A stretch of DNA of 64,000 bases, from positions 62,001 to 126,000 of the forward strand of contig JAXMAO010000011.1 of assembly GCA_046350375.1 (NCBI GenBank). The letters run 5' to 3'. The notes beneath the pieces are model-generated. The model saw only the letters and a program-made list of their open reading frames with translations. It was not told the origin of the DNA and ran no database searches. Source of the DNA: JAXMAO01 sp046350375. Lineage in GTDB: Bacteria > Planctomycetota > Phycisphaerae > UBA1845 > UTPLA1. The position numbers and the translations under genes were made by a program. This document shows, one piece after another, positions 1 to 8,388 of this stretch; position 1 is the stretch's first letter; every line of letters begins with the position of its first letter.

Positions 1-663
1 AACCCAAGCAACCAGAGCTCGATTCAGGAGGCGCTCGCCAACCTGGTGTCGAGTGTTGTCGCGATTCCGCCGAACGATCCGCTGCGGCTTGATCCGGAGT
101 TTCCGATCATCGCCGGCTGGCAGTTTCAGCAGCCGCAGTTTTTTTTCGAGGCCCGCGACTGGGAGGTCACCGCGCTGGTCGGCATGGCCTATGCCGCCCG
201 CAGCGGCGACGGCGCGCTGTTCGCCTGGACCGACGTGGCGCCCAACCCGCTGCCCGGCGACCTCAACGGCGACGGCCAGATCGACGCCGGCGATACCACC
301 GCCGTTCGCACCTTCATCCTCCAGCACGACGGCGACCCCGGCATGGACACCGGGCCGTCGTTCGACGGACAGGTCTGGCTGCCGAATTTCGCCAGCAACT
401 TCAGCATCTGTGACCTGAACTATGATGGCATTGTCAGCCAGCAGGACGTCATGGCCGTCCCGCTGCCGGGCGACCTCGACTTCGACGACGACGTGGACGC
501 CCAGGACGCTGTGATTTTCGTCAACCTGCTGACGCACGGTCCGGGCTTGTTCCCGCCCGGCCAAGCGGCGACAATGGTGGCACGGGCCGACGTCAATCAT
601 GACGGTGCGGTGAACGGCGGCGACATTGCGCCGTTCGTGCAGTTGTGGTGGGCTGGCCCGTAG
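1..663 (+). CDS. Secreted protein with C-terminal dockerin-like repeats (5' partial)
   Basis: The reading frame is open to base 1, so the start and most of the protein lie outside the window. The C-terminal part carries repeated calcium-loop motifs of the dockerin type I/EF-hand kind: GDLNGDGQIDAGD, CDLNYDGIVSQQD, GDLDFDDDVDAQD and DVNHDGAVNGGD. Planctomycetes put such modules at the end of many exported proteins, where they are thought to bind calcium and mediate surface or complex attachment. Nothing upstream of the repeats is recognisable. The protein is probably exported, but its signal peptide cannot be seen. The next gene starts within about 60 bases on the same strand. Confidence 0.75.
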   Translation, partial: NPSNQSSIQEALANLVSSVVAIPPNDPLRLDPEFPIIAGWQFQQPQFFFEARDWEVTALVGMAYAARSGDGALFAWTDVAPNPLPGDLNGDGQIDAGDTTAVRTFILQHDGDPGMDTGPSFDGQVWLPNFASNFSICDLNYDGIVSQQDVMAVPLPGDLDFDDDVDAQDAVIFVNLLTHGPGLFPPGQAATMVARADVNHDGAVNGGDIAPFVQLWWAGP

Positions 664-718
664 GAAGACATTGGGTGACGACGGCGATCGGCGCCGCCCA
701 TCCGACGGCGGATGGGCC

Positions 719-1528
719 GTGCCAGATCGCGTCGGGCAGGGGCGGCGCGTGCGGACGTATCCGGCGGGGAACCGGTACGCGGAGCGCGGGCGCCCGGCGG
801 GCTTTTCGCTCGTCGAGGTGCTCGTGGTCATCGCCATCATTTCGATTTTGCTGGCGCTGCTGATGCCCGCGATGAGCTCCTGCCGCCGGGCGGCGCAGAA
901 CCTCAAGTGTGCCAGCCAGCTGCGCTCGGTGACCATCGAGTTCCGCTTCTTCGCCGACGACTTTGCCGCCCGCCGCGGCGAGAGCGAGGCCTTCGGCGAG
1001 AAGCTCTTCAAGCTCGAAGATTTCCTCGACAGCATGTATCGCACCGACGAATTCTGGGATCAGCCCACGCTGACGCCGGTCGAGTACACCGCCGGTCGCG
1101 AGGTGATGATGTGCCCGGCCTCTGCCGGCACGCTCTCCCGCCGACCGCTGGTGCCGTGCGATTCCGGCGGCGTCTCGCCGCGCGCTAACGTCAGCGTCGC
1201 GCTCAACATGCGGCTGGCCCGCGCGACGGACCTGATCGACGACCAGCCGGTCTTCAAGCCCAAGCTGGTTGCCAGCAACATCCTCGACCATCCTGCCATT
1301 CCGCTGGCCCTGGATGTCGATGGGCGCGCCGCCGACCTGGCCGGCCAGTCCGCTTTGATGACGGCGCCGCCGGTAGACAGCCCCGATCACTACAAGTCCG
1401 GCGACTTCTGGTTCCCGGCCTATCGCCACGCGGGTCGCGTGAACGTCGCGCTGATCGACGGCAGCGTCCACGGCACGGCCAATCCGCTCGCCGAGTCGGG
1501 ATGGGACTGGGCCTACCAGCCGAAGTAG
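719..1528 (+). CDS. Prepilin-type protein with H-X9-DG ending
   Basis: A type IV prepilin/pseudopilin-like protein. The cleavage and membrane segment reads GFSLVEVLVVIAIISILLAL, with Gly before Phe and Glu at mature position 5. Near the C terminus, HAGRVNVALIDG matches the planctomycete H-X9-DG signature exactly. Proteins of this type are abundant in planctomycetes; most have unknown function and probably sit at the cell surface after prepilin-peptidase processing. The start is uncertain. GTG at 719 gives a leader of about 28 residues; GTG at 749 and TTG at 671 (preceded by an AGGAAG-like site) are alternatives, and the frame is open back to an ATG at 626 that overlaps the previous gene. Confidence 0.8.
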   Translation: MPDRVGQGRRVRTYPAGNRYAERGRPAGFSLVEVLVVIAIISILLALLMPAMSSCRRAAQNLKCASQLRSVTIEFRFFADDFAARRGESEAFGEKLFKLEDFLDSMYRTDEFWDQPTLTPVEYTAGREVMMCPASAGTLSRRPLVPCDSGGVSPRANVSVALNMRLARATDLIDDQPVFKPKLVASNILDHPAIPLALDVDGRAADLAGQSALMTAPPVDSPDHYKSGDFWFPAYRHAGRVNVALIDGSVHGTANPLAESGWDWAYQPK

Positions 1529-1564
1529 TCGGCCGCCGCGGCGCGGCTCCGCAACGACGCAGCG

Positions 1565-3001
1565 ATGAGCATCCGGCTGAAAGTCGCGCTGTTGGTGCTG
1601 GCCTTTGAGCTGGTGCTGTGCGCCACCCTCACGCTGACGGTTCGCTACATCGGTGCTTACTTCAACGATGCCGCCCAGGCCTTCCACGGCGCGAACACCA
1701 GCCTGGCCGAGGTCGGCCGACTGCGGACGCTCCTGCGAACACAACTGCTGGCGCTGGTTGATTTCGACGGGCAACCCGACGACTGGATGGAGCTGTCGCG
1801 CATCGGCCGCGAGGTTGAGTCGGCCGCGCCAGTTGCACACGGGCGCATCGAATCGGCCGCCGGTTCGGCCCGCGCCGGGCGTTTTGACGAGCTGATGCGG
1901 CGCGCCGCGCACGTGGCCGGCGAGCGGATCGCCGCCGGCGCCGCGACGGGGAAGTTCGATTCGGCCCCGCACCTGGCGCTCGACGCGGAGCTGGGCGAGG
2001 TGGAGGCCGTGCTGCTGCGGGCGTCCAACAGTCGCGTCGAAGAGGTCTTCGCCGGGCAGCGCCGCGCGGTGCTCATCCTCTGGATCAACGCCGCGGTCGG
2101 GGTGGCGATCGGCGTGCTGGGCATCGTGCTGCTGCGGCGCTGGGTCCTCACGCCGATCGAGCGGCTGGCCGCGACGGCGGTGCAGATCGGCCGCGGCCGG
2201 CTGGATGCGCGAGCCGACGTTCCCAGCGGCGACGAGTTTGGCGAGCTGGCCGCCACGATGAACAAGATGTCCGCCGATTTGGCGCGCATCGAACGCCAGC
2301 TCGTGCAGCGCGAACGGCTGGCGGCGATGGGGGAGCTGATCGCCTACGTCGCCCACAACATCCGCAATCCGCTGGCCGGCATTCAGGCCGCCGCCGAGGC
2401 CGCCCGCCGCCAGACTCCGCCCGAGCTGCCGGTCTGGGCCAACCTCGACGCGATCGTCGCGGCCACCGACAAGTTCCACGCCTGGCTGCGCCAGCTCGAG
2501 CACACGTGCAGCCCGCTCGAACTGCGCGCCGAGCCGGTCGCGCTGTCGGGCCTGGTCGAGAACGTCACCACCGTGTTCCGCCCCATGGCCGACCGCCGCG
2601 CCGTCACGGTCTCTCGCGCGCTGGATCCGGCCGTCGAGAAGGTCTGGGTCGATCCGCGCCACTTCGAGCACGCGCTGGCGGCGCTGCTGGGCAACGCCAT
2701 CGAGGCCGCCGCCACGCCGGACGGGCGGGTCGAGATCCGCACGGCCCGCGCCGCCGACGGCCGCCACTGGACGCTGACCGTCTGGGACAACGGCCCGGGC
2801 ATCGACCCGGCGGTGATCGATCGGATCTTCGAGCCGACCTACAGCAAGAAGCGCACCGGCCACGGCCTGGGGTTGCTCATGGCGCGGAAGATCGTAGAAC
2901 TGCATGGCGGGCAGATCGCCGTCGAATCCGGCCGCGGCGACGGAACCCGCTTTCTGCTGCTCCTGCCGGAGCCGGCCGGCGACGGAAACGGGCATGGCTG
3001 A
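1565..3001 (+). CDS. Membrane sensor histidine kinase (NtrB-like)
   Basis: Sensor kinase of a two-component system. Transmembrane helices lie at about residues 7-29 and 168-190 and enclose an extracytoplasmic sensor region of about 135 residues. A HAMP domain (about 191-243) follows, then a dimerisation/phosphoacceptor domain with H264 in AYVAHNIRNPLAGIQ, and a HATPase domain with an N box (N377), G1 (DNGPGID, 408-414) and G2 (GHGLGL, 432-437). It should autophosphorylate and pass phosphate to the regulator encoded next: the stop overlaps that gene's ATG by 8 bases, so the two are translationally coupled. The signal sensed is unknown; the sensor region matches no domain I recognise. Confidence 0.93.
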   Translation: MSIRLKVALLVLAFELVLCATLTLTVRYIGAYFNDAAQAFHGANTSLAEVGRLRTLLRTQLLALVDFDGQPDDWMELSRIGREVESAAPVAHGRIESAAGSARAGRFDELMRRAAHVAGERIAAGAATGKFDSAPHLALDAELGEVEAVLLRASNSRVEEVFAGQRRAVLILWINAAVGVAIGVLGIVLLRRWVLTPIERLAATAVQIGRGRLDARADVPSGDEFGELAATMNKMSADLARIERQLVQRERLAAMGELIAYVAHNIRNPLAGIQAAAEAARRQTPPELPVWANLDAIVAATDKFHAWLRQLEHTCSPLELRAEPVALSGLVENVTTVFRPMADRRAVTVSRALDPAVEKVWVDPRHFEHALAALLGNAIEAAATPDGRVEIRTARAADGRHWTLTVWDNGPGIDPAVIDRIFEPTYSKKRTGHGLGLLMARKIVELHGGQIAVESGRGDGTRFLLLLPEPAGDGNGHG

Positions 3002-4400
3002 CATTCTCATTGTCGACGACGAAGAAACGCTTCTGGCCACGCTGCGGCTGGAGCTGACCCGGGCCGGCCATCGCTGCCACTCGGCCGAGACCGGCGCCGC
3101 GGCGCTCGCGCAGCTCGAGCGCGTCGAGCCGCACCTGGCGCTGCTCGACATCCGCCTGCCGGATGCCGACGGGCTGGAGCTGATCGGACGCTTCCGCCAC
3201 GCCGGACACGACTTCCCCATCATCGTCATGACCGCTCACGGCTCGGTCGCCAGCGCCGTGGCCGCCATGAAGGCTGGCGCGGCCGACTACCTCCAGAAGC
3301 CCGTCTCGATCGGCGAGTTGGAAGTGGTGGTCGATCGCGTGCTGCGCGCCCGCCGGATGCAGGACCGGCTCGACGTCTTCGAGCGCGAGGACGAGCGTCG
3401 GGGCGTCGAGCGGCGGATCATCGGCGACAGCCCGAACATGCGCGAGGCGCTGTCGCTGGCCGCCAAGATCGCCACCATTCCGCCCGACGCGGAGGGGCAC
3501 CTGCCCACGGTGCTGGTCACCGGCGAGACCGGCACCGGCAAGGACCTGCTGGCCCACTACGTGCACGACCTCGGCCCGCATCGCGCCGCGCCGTTCGTAC
3601 AGATCAACTGCACCGCGCTGCCGCCGCAGCTCGTCGAGGCCGAGCTGTTCGGCTACGAGAAGGGCGCCTTCACCGACGCCAAGGCGGCCAAGCGCGGCCT
3701 GTTCGAGGTCGCCGCCGAGGGCACCGTCTTTCTCGACGAGATCGGCGACACCCCGCTCGACCTGCAGGCGAAGCTGCTGGTCGTGCTCGAAAAGCGCACC
3801 CTCCGCCGACTGGGCGGCACCTCGGAAAGGGCCGTCAAGGCCCGCACGATCGCCGCCACCAACTGCGACCTGACGCGCCTGGCCGCCGACGGCAGGTTCC
3901 GCAAAGACCTGCTGTTTCGATTCCGTTCGCTGTCGGTCGAGCTGCCGCCGCTCCGCGCCCGCGGCGCCGATGTCTGCCTCATCGCCGAGCACTTCATCCG
4001 CAAGCAGGCCGCCCGGCTGCACAAGCCGCCGCCGGTGCTCTCCGACGCCGCCCGCGCCGCGCTGCAGCGCTACTCATGGCCCGGCAACGTCCGCGAGCTG
4101 GACAACGTCGTGCAGCGGGCCGTCCTGCTGGCCGAGAAGGGCACCATCGAGCCGGCCGACCTGAGCCTCACGCAGGGCGAGCTCGCGGGCGCCGCCGCCG
4201 CCAGCCTGGCCGAAATGCGCTTCCCGTTCGGCCGCGAGAGCTGCACCCTGTCGCGCGTGGAAGAGCGGCTGATCGCCCAGGCGGTCGAGCATTGCAACGG
4301 CAATATCTCCGAGGCGGCGCGGCTGCTGGGTGTGTCGCGCGGCGCCCTGCGGCATCGCATGGACAAGCTTTCGCTCAATCTTCAGCCGCGCCACCTGTAG
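2994..4400 (+). CDS. NtrC-family sigma-54-dependent response regulator
   Basis: A 468-residue regulator with receiver domain (phosphoacceptor D52, T80, K102), AAA+ sigma-54 activation domain (Walker A GETGTGKD 177-184, Walker B about 243-251, arginine-rich sensor region) and a C-terminal Fis-type helix-turn-helix (about 424-458). The sigma-54 contact loop reads GAFTDA (224-229) instead of the usual GAFTGA. The ATG at 2994 is preferred to the longer upstream frame because the receiver domain begins at once (MADILIVDDEE) and this start overlaps the kinase stop. Phosphorylated, it should activate sigma-54 promoters; targets are unknown. A long stem followed by a T run lies about 200 bases downstream. 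Confidence 0.93.
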   Translation: MADILIVDDEETLLATLRLELTRAGHRCHSAETGAAALAQLERVEPHLALLDIRLPDADGLELIGRFRHAGHDFPIIVMTAHGSVASAVAAMKAGAADYLQKPVSIGELEVVVDRVLRARRMQDRLDVFEREDERRGVERRIIGDSPNMREALSLAAKIATIPPDAEGHLPTVLVTGETGTGKDLLAHYVHDLGPHRAAPFVQINCTALPPQLVEAELFGYEKGAFTDAKAAKRGLFEVAAEGTVFLDEIGDTPLDLQAKLLVVLEKRTLRRLGGTSERAVKARTIAATNCDLTRLAADGRFRKDLLFRFRSLSVELPPLRARGADVCLIAEHFIRKQAARLHKPPPVLSDAARAALQRYSWPGNVRELDNVVQRAVLLAEKGTIEPADLSLTQGELAGAAAASLAEMRFPFGRESCTLSRVEERLIAQAVEHCNGNISEAARLLGVSRGALRHRMDKLSLNLQPRHL

Positions 4401-4605
4401 CCGGCGCGGTTCGATGGCCGCCTGGCCGGCCGCAGCCAGGCGCGCGCATTTGGCCACCCGCGGCCGGCCGCCCGCCCGTCGCCGAGCGCGGATTCGCCGT
4501 CGCGCTGCGGGCGAACCTTGCCAATTTCCTGCGATTCTCGGCGATTTTCGATAATTTCGCGCGGCCGCGCGAGCGTGGCAAACCAATTGCATCACTGTGG
4601 GGGCG

Positions 4606-4669
4606 AGCCGGCTCTCCGGGAGCCGCCCCTGCCATGACATCCGACCCGGAGAGCCGGCTTGTATTTTTT
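4606..4669 (+). terminator. Large stem-loop with T run
   Basis: A perfect 15-bp inverted repeat, AGCCGGCTCTCCGGG (4606-4620) and its complement (4645-4659), flanks a 24-base loop; six T residues follow at 4664-4669. It lies downstream of the response regulator. The outer half (AGCCGGCT) is itself a palindrome. The distance from the stop (about 205 bases) and the long loop are unusual for an intrinsic terminator, so it could also be a small palindromic repeat element. Confidence 0.5.
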
Positions 4670-5057
4670 CGCTCGTGGCAGTGACTCCAGTTTGCCCGAC
4701 GGCGCCGCTCTCACCGGCGCCGGTCGGCCCGAAGTTTGACGCGGAGCGCCGCGCATGCACCTTCTGATAAACGGATTCCTCGCCGCCGACCCGCAGAGCT
4801 TCGCCAGCCAATACCGCGATCCACGGCCCGCCGTTGCCCGGCGCAATGGGACGCCGGACGGGGCCAACCTGCACTCGTTCGCCTGTGCTGGGCCGGACGA
4901 GCCGTGACAACCGCGACCGGCGGGACGGCGCGACGCGCTGCCCGCCGGGACTCTCCTCCCGATCGGGCCGCCCGCGCCGTCAACCGGCCAGGCGGCCCGA
5001 CGTTTTTTCTCGCTCAACCGCCGGCTGTTTTCGCTCGCAACTCCGACCGCATCGGGC

Positions 5058-5063
5058 TATAAC
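5058..5063 (+). promoter_or_regulatory. -10-like element directly before the permease ATG
   Basis: TATAAC stands out in G+C-rich DNA and ends 8 bases before the ATG at 5072. No good -35 is visible 16-18 bases upstream. If it is used, transcription would begin within a few bases of the start codon, giving a leaderless or nearly leaderless mRNA; no ribosome-binding site is present. Confidence 0.4.
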
Positions 5064-5071
5064 GCCGCGCC

Positions 5072-7002
5072 ATGGCCCGGGCGGATGTCTTCCGATATCG
5101 CTGGTTCGTCAAGGGCGACGTTGACGGCTTCTTCGGACTGGCGGTCGACAACCTCGTCCAGGTCCTGGTCATCACCACGCTCTGCAAGACCATCTGCGGC
5201 ATGGGCGATGAGCTGGTCTTCCATCGCATCCTGCCCGGTGTCGCCGTCAGCCTGCTGGTTGGCAATCTCTTCTACTCCCTGCACGCCATGCGGGTCGCGC
5301 GGCGCGATCGCAACGCCGGCTGCACGGCCCTGCCGTTCGGCATCAACACGCCGACCGTCTTTGCCTACATTTTTTTCGTGATGGGGCCGGTCTATCAGCA
5401 GTCGCGCGCCGCGCTGGGTGACGGCCCGGCCAGCGAACTCGCCTGGCGGGTCGGCCTGCTGGCGTGCGTCGCCGGCGGAGTGATCGAACTGGCCGGCTCG
5501 TTCATCGGGGCCTGGGTCCGGCGCGTCACGCCGCGCGCGGCGCTGCTGTCGGCGCTGGCCGGCATCGGGATCGTCTTCATCGCCAGCCCGTTCGCGTTCC
5601 AGATTTTCGAGCGCCCGCTGGTGGCGCTGCTGCCCATGTTCATCGTGCTGGTGGTCTATTTCGCGCAGGTCCGCTTCCCGCTCGGCCTGCCCGGCGGACT
5701 GGTCGCGCTGGCGGTCGGGGCGCTGCTCGCCTGGGCCTGTCCGCTGTGGGCGACAAGCCGCTCATGGACTGGAGCGGCCTGGTCGCCGCGACCCGCGACA
5801 TCGGCTGGCGGCCGCCGCGCTTCTTCGGCGGCGAGCTGCTCAGCCTGCTGCGCCACCAGCCCGAGCTGCTCTCGCGCTTCCTGGGCGTCATCGTCCCCAT
5901 GGGCGTGGTCAACGTGCTCGGCAGCCTGCAGAACGTCGAGTCTGCCGAGGCGGGCGGCGATCGCTTCTCCACCGGCACCTGCATGGCGGTCAACGGCCTC
6001 GGCACGCTCGCCGCCGGGCTGTGCGGCAGCTGCTTTCCGACCACTATCTACATCGGCCACCCCGGCTGGAAGGCGCTGGGCGCCCGGGCCGGCTACTCGG
6101 TCCTCAACGGGCTGTTCTTCACCGTCGCGTTTTTCTTCGGCCTGGGCGCGCTCATCACCCACGCCATCCCGATGGAAGCCGGCATGGCGATCGTCCTCTG
6201 GATCGGCGTCATCATCACCGCGCAGTCGTACGCCGCCACCGACGTCCGCCACCATCCCGCCGTCGCCATCGGCATGTTTCCCGCCGTCGCGGCGATGGGC
6301 GTCTTCTTCGTGCCCGAGCTGCTGTCCGTCCTCGGCGCGACGGGCGGCGTGCTGCCGCTGATCCAGTCGCACCTCACCAGCCTGGCCCAGCATCGCACCG
6401 ACAGCTGGTGGCCGATTGGCGTATATGCCCTGGCCGGTGCGAACAGCAGCTTCGTCATCACGACGATGGTGATCTCGGCCGTCTCGGCCACGCTCATCGA
6501 TCGCCGCTTCCGGGCCGCCGCGGTCTGGTGCTTCCTCGGCACGGCGCTGACGCTGGTCGGCTTCCAGCACGCCTTTCGCATCGAGCCGGGCCGCTTCAGC
6601 CTTTCGCCGCGCGAGCTCATGGTCTGGCAGCGCACCGAGCCAGCCTTCCGCAGTTCGCCGCTGGCCGCCGAGTTTCCGGGGGATACGTTCATCCATCGCG
6701 GCTATCGCATCGCCGCGGGCTATGCGGCCGCCGGCGCGATGCTGCTGGCGATTTACGCGGCGCGCCGGCGCCGCCTCGGCTTTGCAGACCTCGCCGTCGA
6801 TCTGCACGCCGCCGCGCCGTCACCCGGCCAGCCGCCGCCCGGCTCCGAATTCGACCGCGCCGACCTCGCCGCCGCGCGCTCGGCCGCCGCCGCCACGCGC
6901 CGCCGCCCGGCAGATTCGGCCGCGCCCCTGCCCACCATTCCGCTCGAGCCGTCGGCGGACGAGCGCCGTGCGGGCGCCGCCGGTCCGCCGGGCCAGGCCT
7001 GA
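5072..7002 (+). pseudogene. NCS2-like (AzgA/xanthine-uracil family) permease, frameshifted
   Basis: Two overlapping frames together encode one permease of about 640 residues. The first (from ATG 5072) gives the N-terminal helices, including DVDGFFGLAVDNL and ALPFGINTPTVFAY; the second continues from about 5735-5760 with FPTTIYIGHPGWKALGARAG and more helices up to 7002. These motifs are characteristic of NCS2-type nucleobase permeases. The switch from frame 2 to frame 1 is what one missing base would cause; I see no slippery heptamer, so either a sequencing error or a real inactivating mutation is likely. The C-terminal 80 or so residues are hydrophilic and Ala/Pro/Arg-rich. It precedes ygeY, so a purine-related substrate is a reasonable guess. 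Confidence 0.75.
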
Positions 7003-7086
7003 TCGGCGCTGCGCCGCGCTTGAGTCGAAGCGCCGCCGCCGCTACGCTGTTTCGCTCGTTTCACACGGTCCACAAAGGAGCGGCGA

Positions 7087-8367
7087 ATGTTGGATTACTC
7101 GGCGGTGCTGGCCAAGGCCAAGTCCTACGAACGCGACATGGTCGCATTGCTCCGCGAACTGGTCGCCATTCCCGGCGAGAGCGGCACCGAGGGACCGGTC
7201 ATCAACCGCATCCGCGCCGAGCTCGAGCGGACCGGCTGCTTCGACCGCATCTGGACCGACCCGTTCGGCAACCTGCTCGCCCAGATCGGCAGCGGCCCGC
7301 GCCTCATCGCCATCGATGCCCACGTCGACACCGTCGGCGTCGGCGACCGCGCCAACTGGAAGCACGACCCCTACCAGGGCAAGGTCGAAAAGGGCATCGT
7401 CTTCGGCCGCGGCGCCGGCGACCAGCGCGGCGCCGTGCCGGCCATGGTCTTTGCCGGCCGGATCATCCGCGACCTGCGGCTCGCCAGCCCCGAGTGGTCG
7501 CTGCTGCTCACCTTCACCGTGTGCGAGGAAGACTGCGACGGGCTCTGCTGGCAGTACATCGTCAAGGAAGACCGCATCCGCCCCGAGTGCGTCGTCATCA
7601 CCGATTCGACCGACTGCAAGATTCTCCGCGGTCAGCGCGGCCGCATGGAGATCGGCGTCACCGTTCACGGCCGCAGTTGTCACGGCTCGATGCCGCACAA
7701 GGGCGACAACGCGGTCTACAAGATCGCCCGCGTCATCCGCGAAATCGAGCGCCTGAATCCGCGCCTGCGGAAAAACGCCTTCCTGGGCAACGGCACCATC
7801 ACCGTCAGCTACGTCGACTGCAAGACGCCTTCCATGTGCGCCGTGCCCGACCAGGCCTATATCCATCTCGATCGCCGCCTGACCTTCGGCGACACCAAGG
7901 CCTCGGCGCTGCGCGAAGTCCGCGACGCGGTGAAGCGCGCCGGCGTGACCGCCGAGGTCGAGGTGAAGAAGTATGCCAAGCCCACCTACACCGGGCTGGT
8001 CTATGAAACCGAAAACTTCTTCCCCACCTGGTGTCATGAAGAGGACGCGCCGCAGGTCGCCGCCGCCGTGCGGGCCTACAAGCAGCTCTTCGGCAAGACC
8101 CAGAAGCCCAGCCGCTGGACCTTCAGCACCAACGGCGTCTCGATCGCCGGCATGTATGACATTCCCAGCGTCGGCTTCGGCCCGGCACCGGAGAGCGTGG
8201 CGCACACCGTCAACGACAGCGTGCCGATCGAGCACCTGGTGAAGTGCGCCGCGTTCTATGCCGCGTTCCCGGGCACGTACTGCAGCGCCGGCGCGAAGTC
8301 GCAATCGACGGGCAAGGCCGCAGCCCCCAGGAAGCAGCGCCGCGCGCTGGCCGGCGCAGCGCGGTAG
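7087..8367 (+). CDS. ygeY: YgeY-family M20 metallohydrolase
   Basis: An M20-type di-zinc hydrolase of 426 residues resembling YgeY, the hydrolase linked to selenium-dependent purine catabolism in E. coli. Metal-site motifs are IDAHVDTVG (H79, D81), RGAGDQRG (D112) and CEEDCDG (E147/E148). The segment WTFSTNGVSIAGMYDIPSVG is strongly YgeY-like. A clear ribosome site (AAAGGAG) precedes ATG 7087. It should hydrolyse an amide or carbamoyl-type bond in a small molecule; the true substrate of the family is not settled. About 30 C-terminal residues are a Lys/Arg/Ala-rich extension. It follows the permease and converges on ygeW, with only 21 bases between the stops. Confidence 0.88.
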   Translation: MLDYSAVLAKAKSYERDMVALLRELVAIPGESGTEGPVINRIRAELERTGCFDRIWTDPFGNLLAQIGSGPRLIAIDAHVDTVGVGDRANWKHDPYQGKVEKGIVFGRGAGDQRGAVPAMVFAGRIIRDLRLASPEWSLLLTFTVCEEDCDGLCWQYIVKEDRIRPECVVITDSTDCKILRGQRGRMEIGVTVHGRSCHGSMPHKGDNAVYKIARVIREIERLNPRLRKNAFLGNGTITVSYVDCKTPSMCAVPDQAYIHLDRRLTFGDTKASALREVRDAVKRAGVTAEVEVKKYAKPTYTGLVYETENFFPTWCHEEDAPQVAAAVRAYKQLFGKTQKPSRWTFSTNGVSIAGMYDIPSVGFGPAPESVAHTVNDSVPIEHLVKCAAFYAAFPGTYCSAGAKSQSTGKAAAPRKQRRALAGAAR

Positions 8368-8388
8368 CGACCGCCCACGCCCGCGTCG

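Larger units (their letters stand above)
4401..5071. other. Intergenic region, no gene seen
   Basis: About 670 bases between the response regulator and the permease. Short open frames occur on both strands, but all are Arg/Ala/Pro-rich translations typical of G+C-rich non-coding DNA, and none has a convincing ribosome site. It holds a 15-bp inverted repeat with a T run (4606-4669) and a -10-like element immediately before the permease (5058-5063). No tRNA or other RNA fold was recognised. Confidence 0.6.

Noticed and set aside
593..3229. 878-codon minus-strand open frame
   Set aside because: It is antisense to the prepilin and histidine kinase genes; its translation is Arg/Gln/His-rich with no domain, a common artefact opposite G+C-rich genes.
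4736..5062. Short plus-strand open frames before the permease
   Set aside because: No ribosome site, Arg/Pro/Ala-rich, ends against the promoter; probably non-coding.
5730..5760. Programmed -1 frameshift in the permease
   Set aside because: No X-XXY-YYZ slippery heptamer or following stem was recognised; a lost base is simpler.
6021..8006. 661-codon plus-strand frame spanning the permease and ygeY
   Set aside because: Wrong phase of both; Arg/Pro/His-rich translation.
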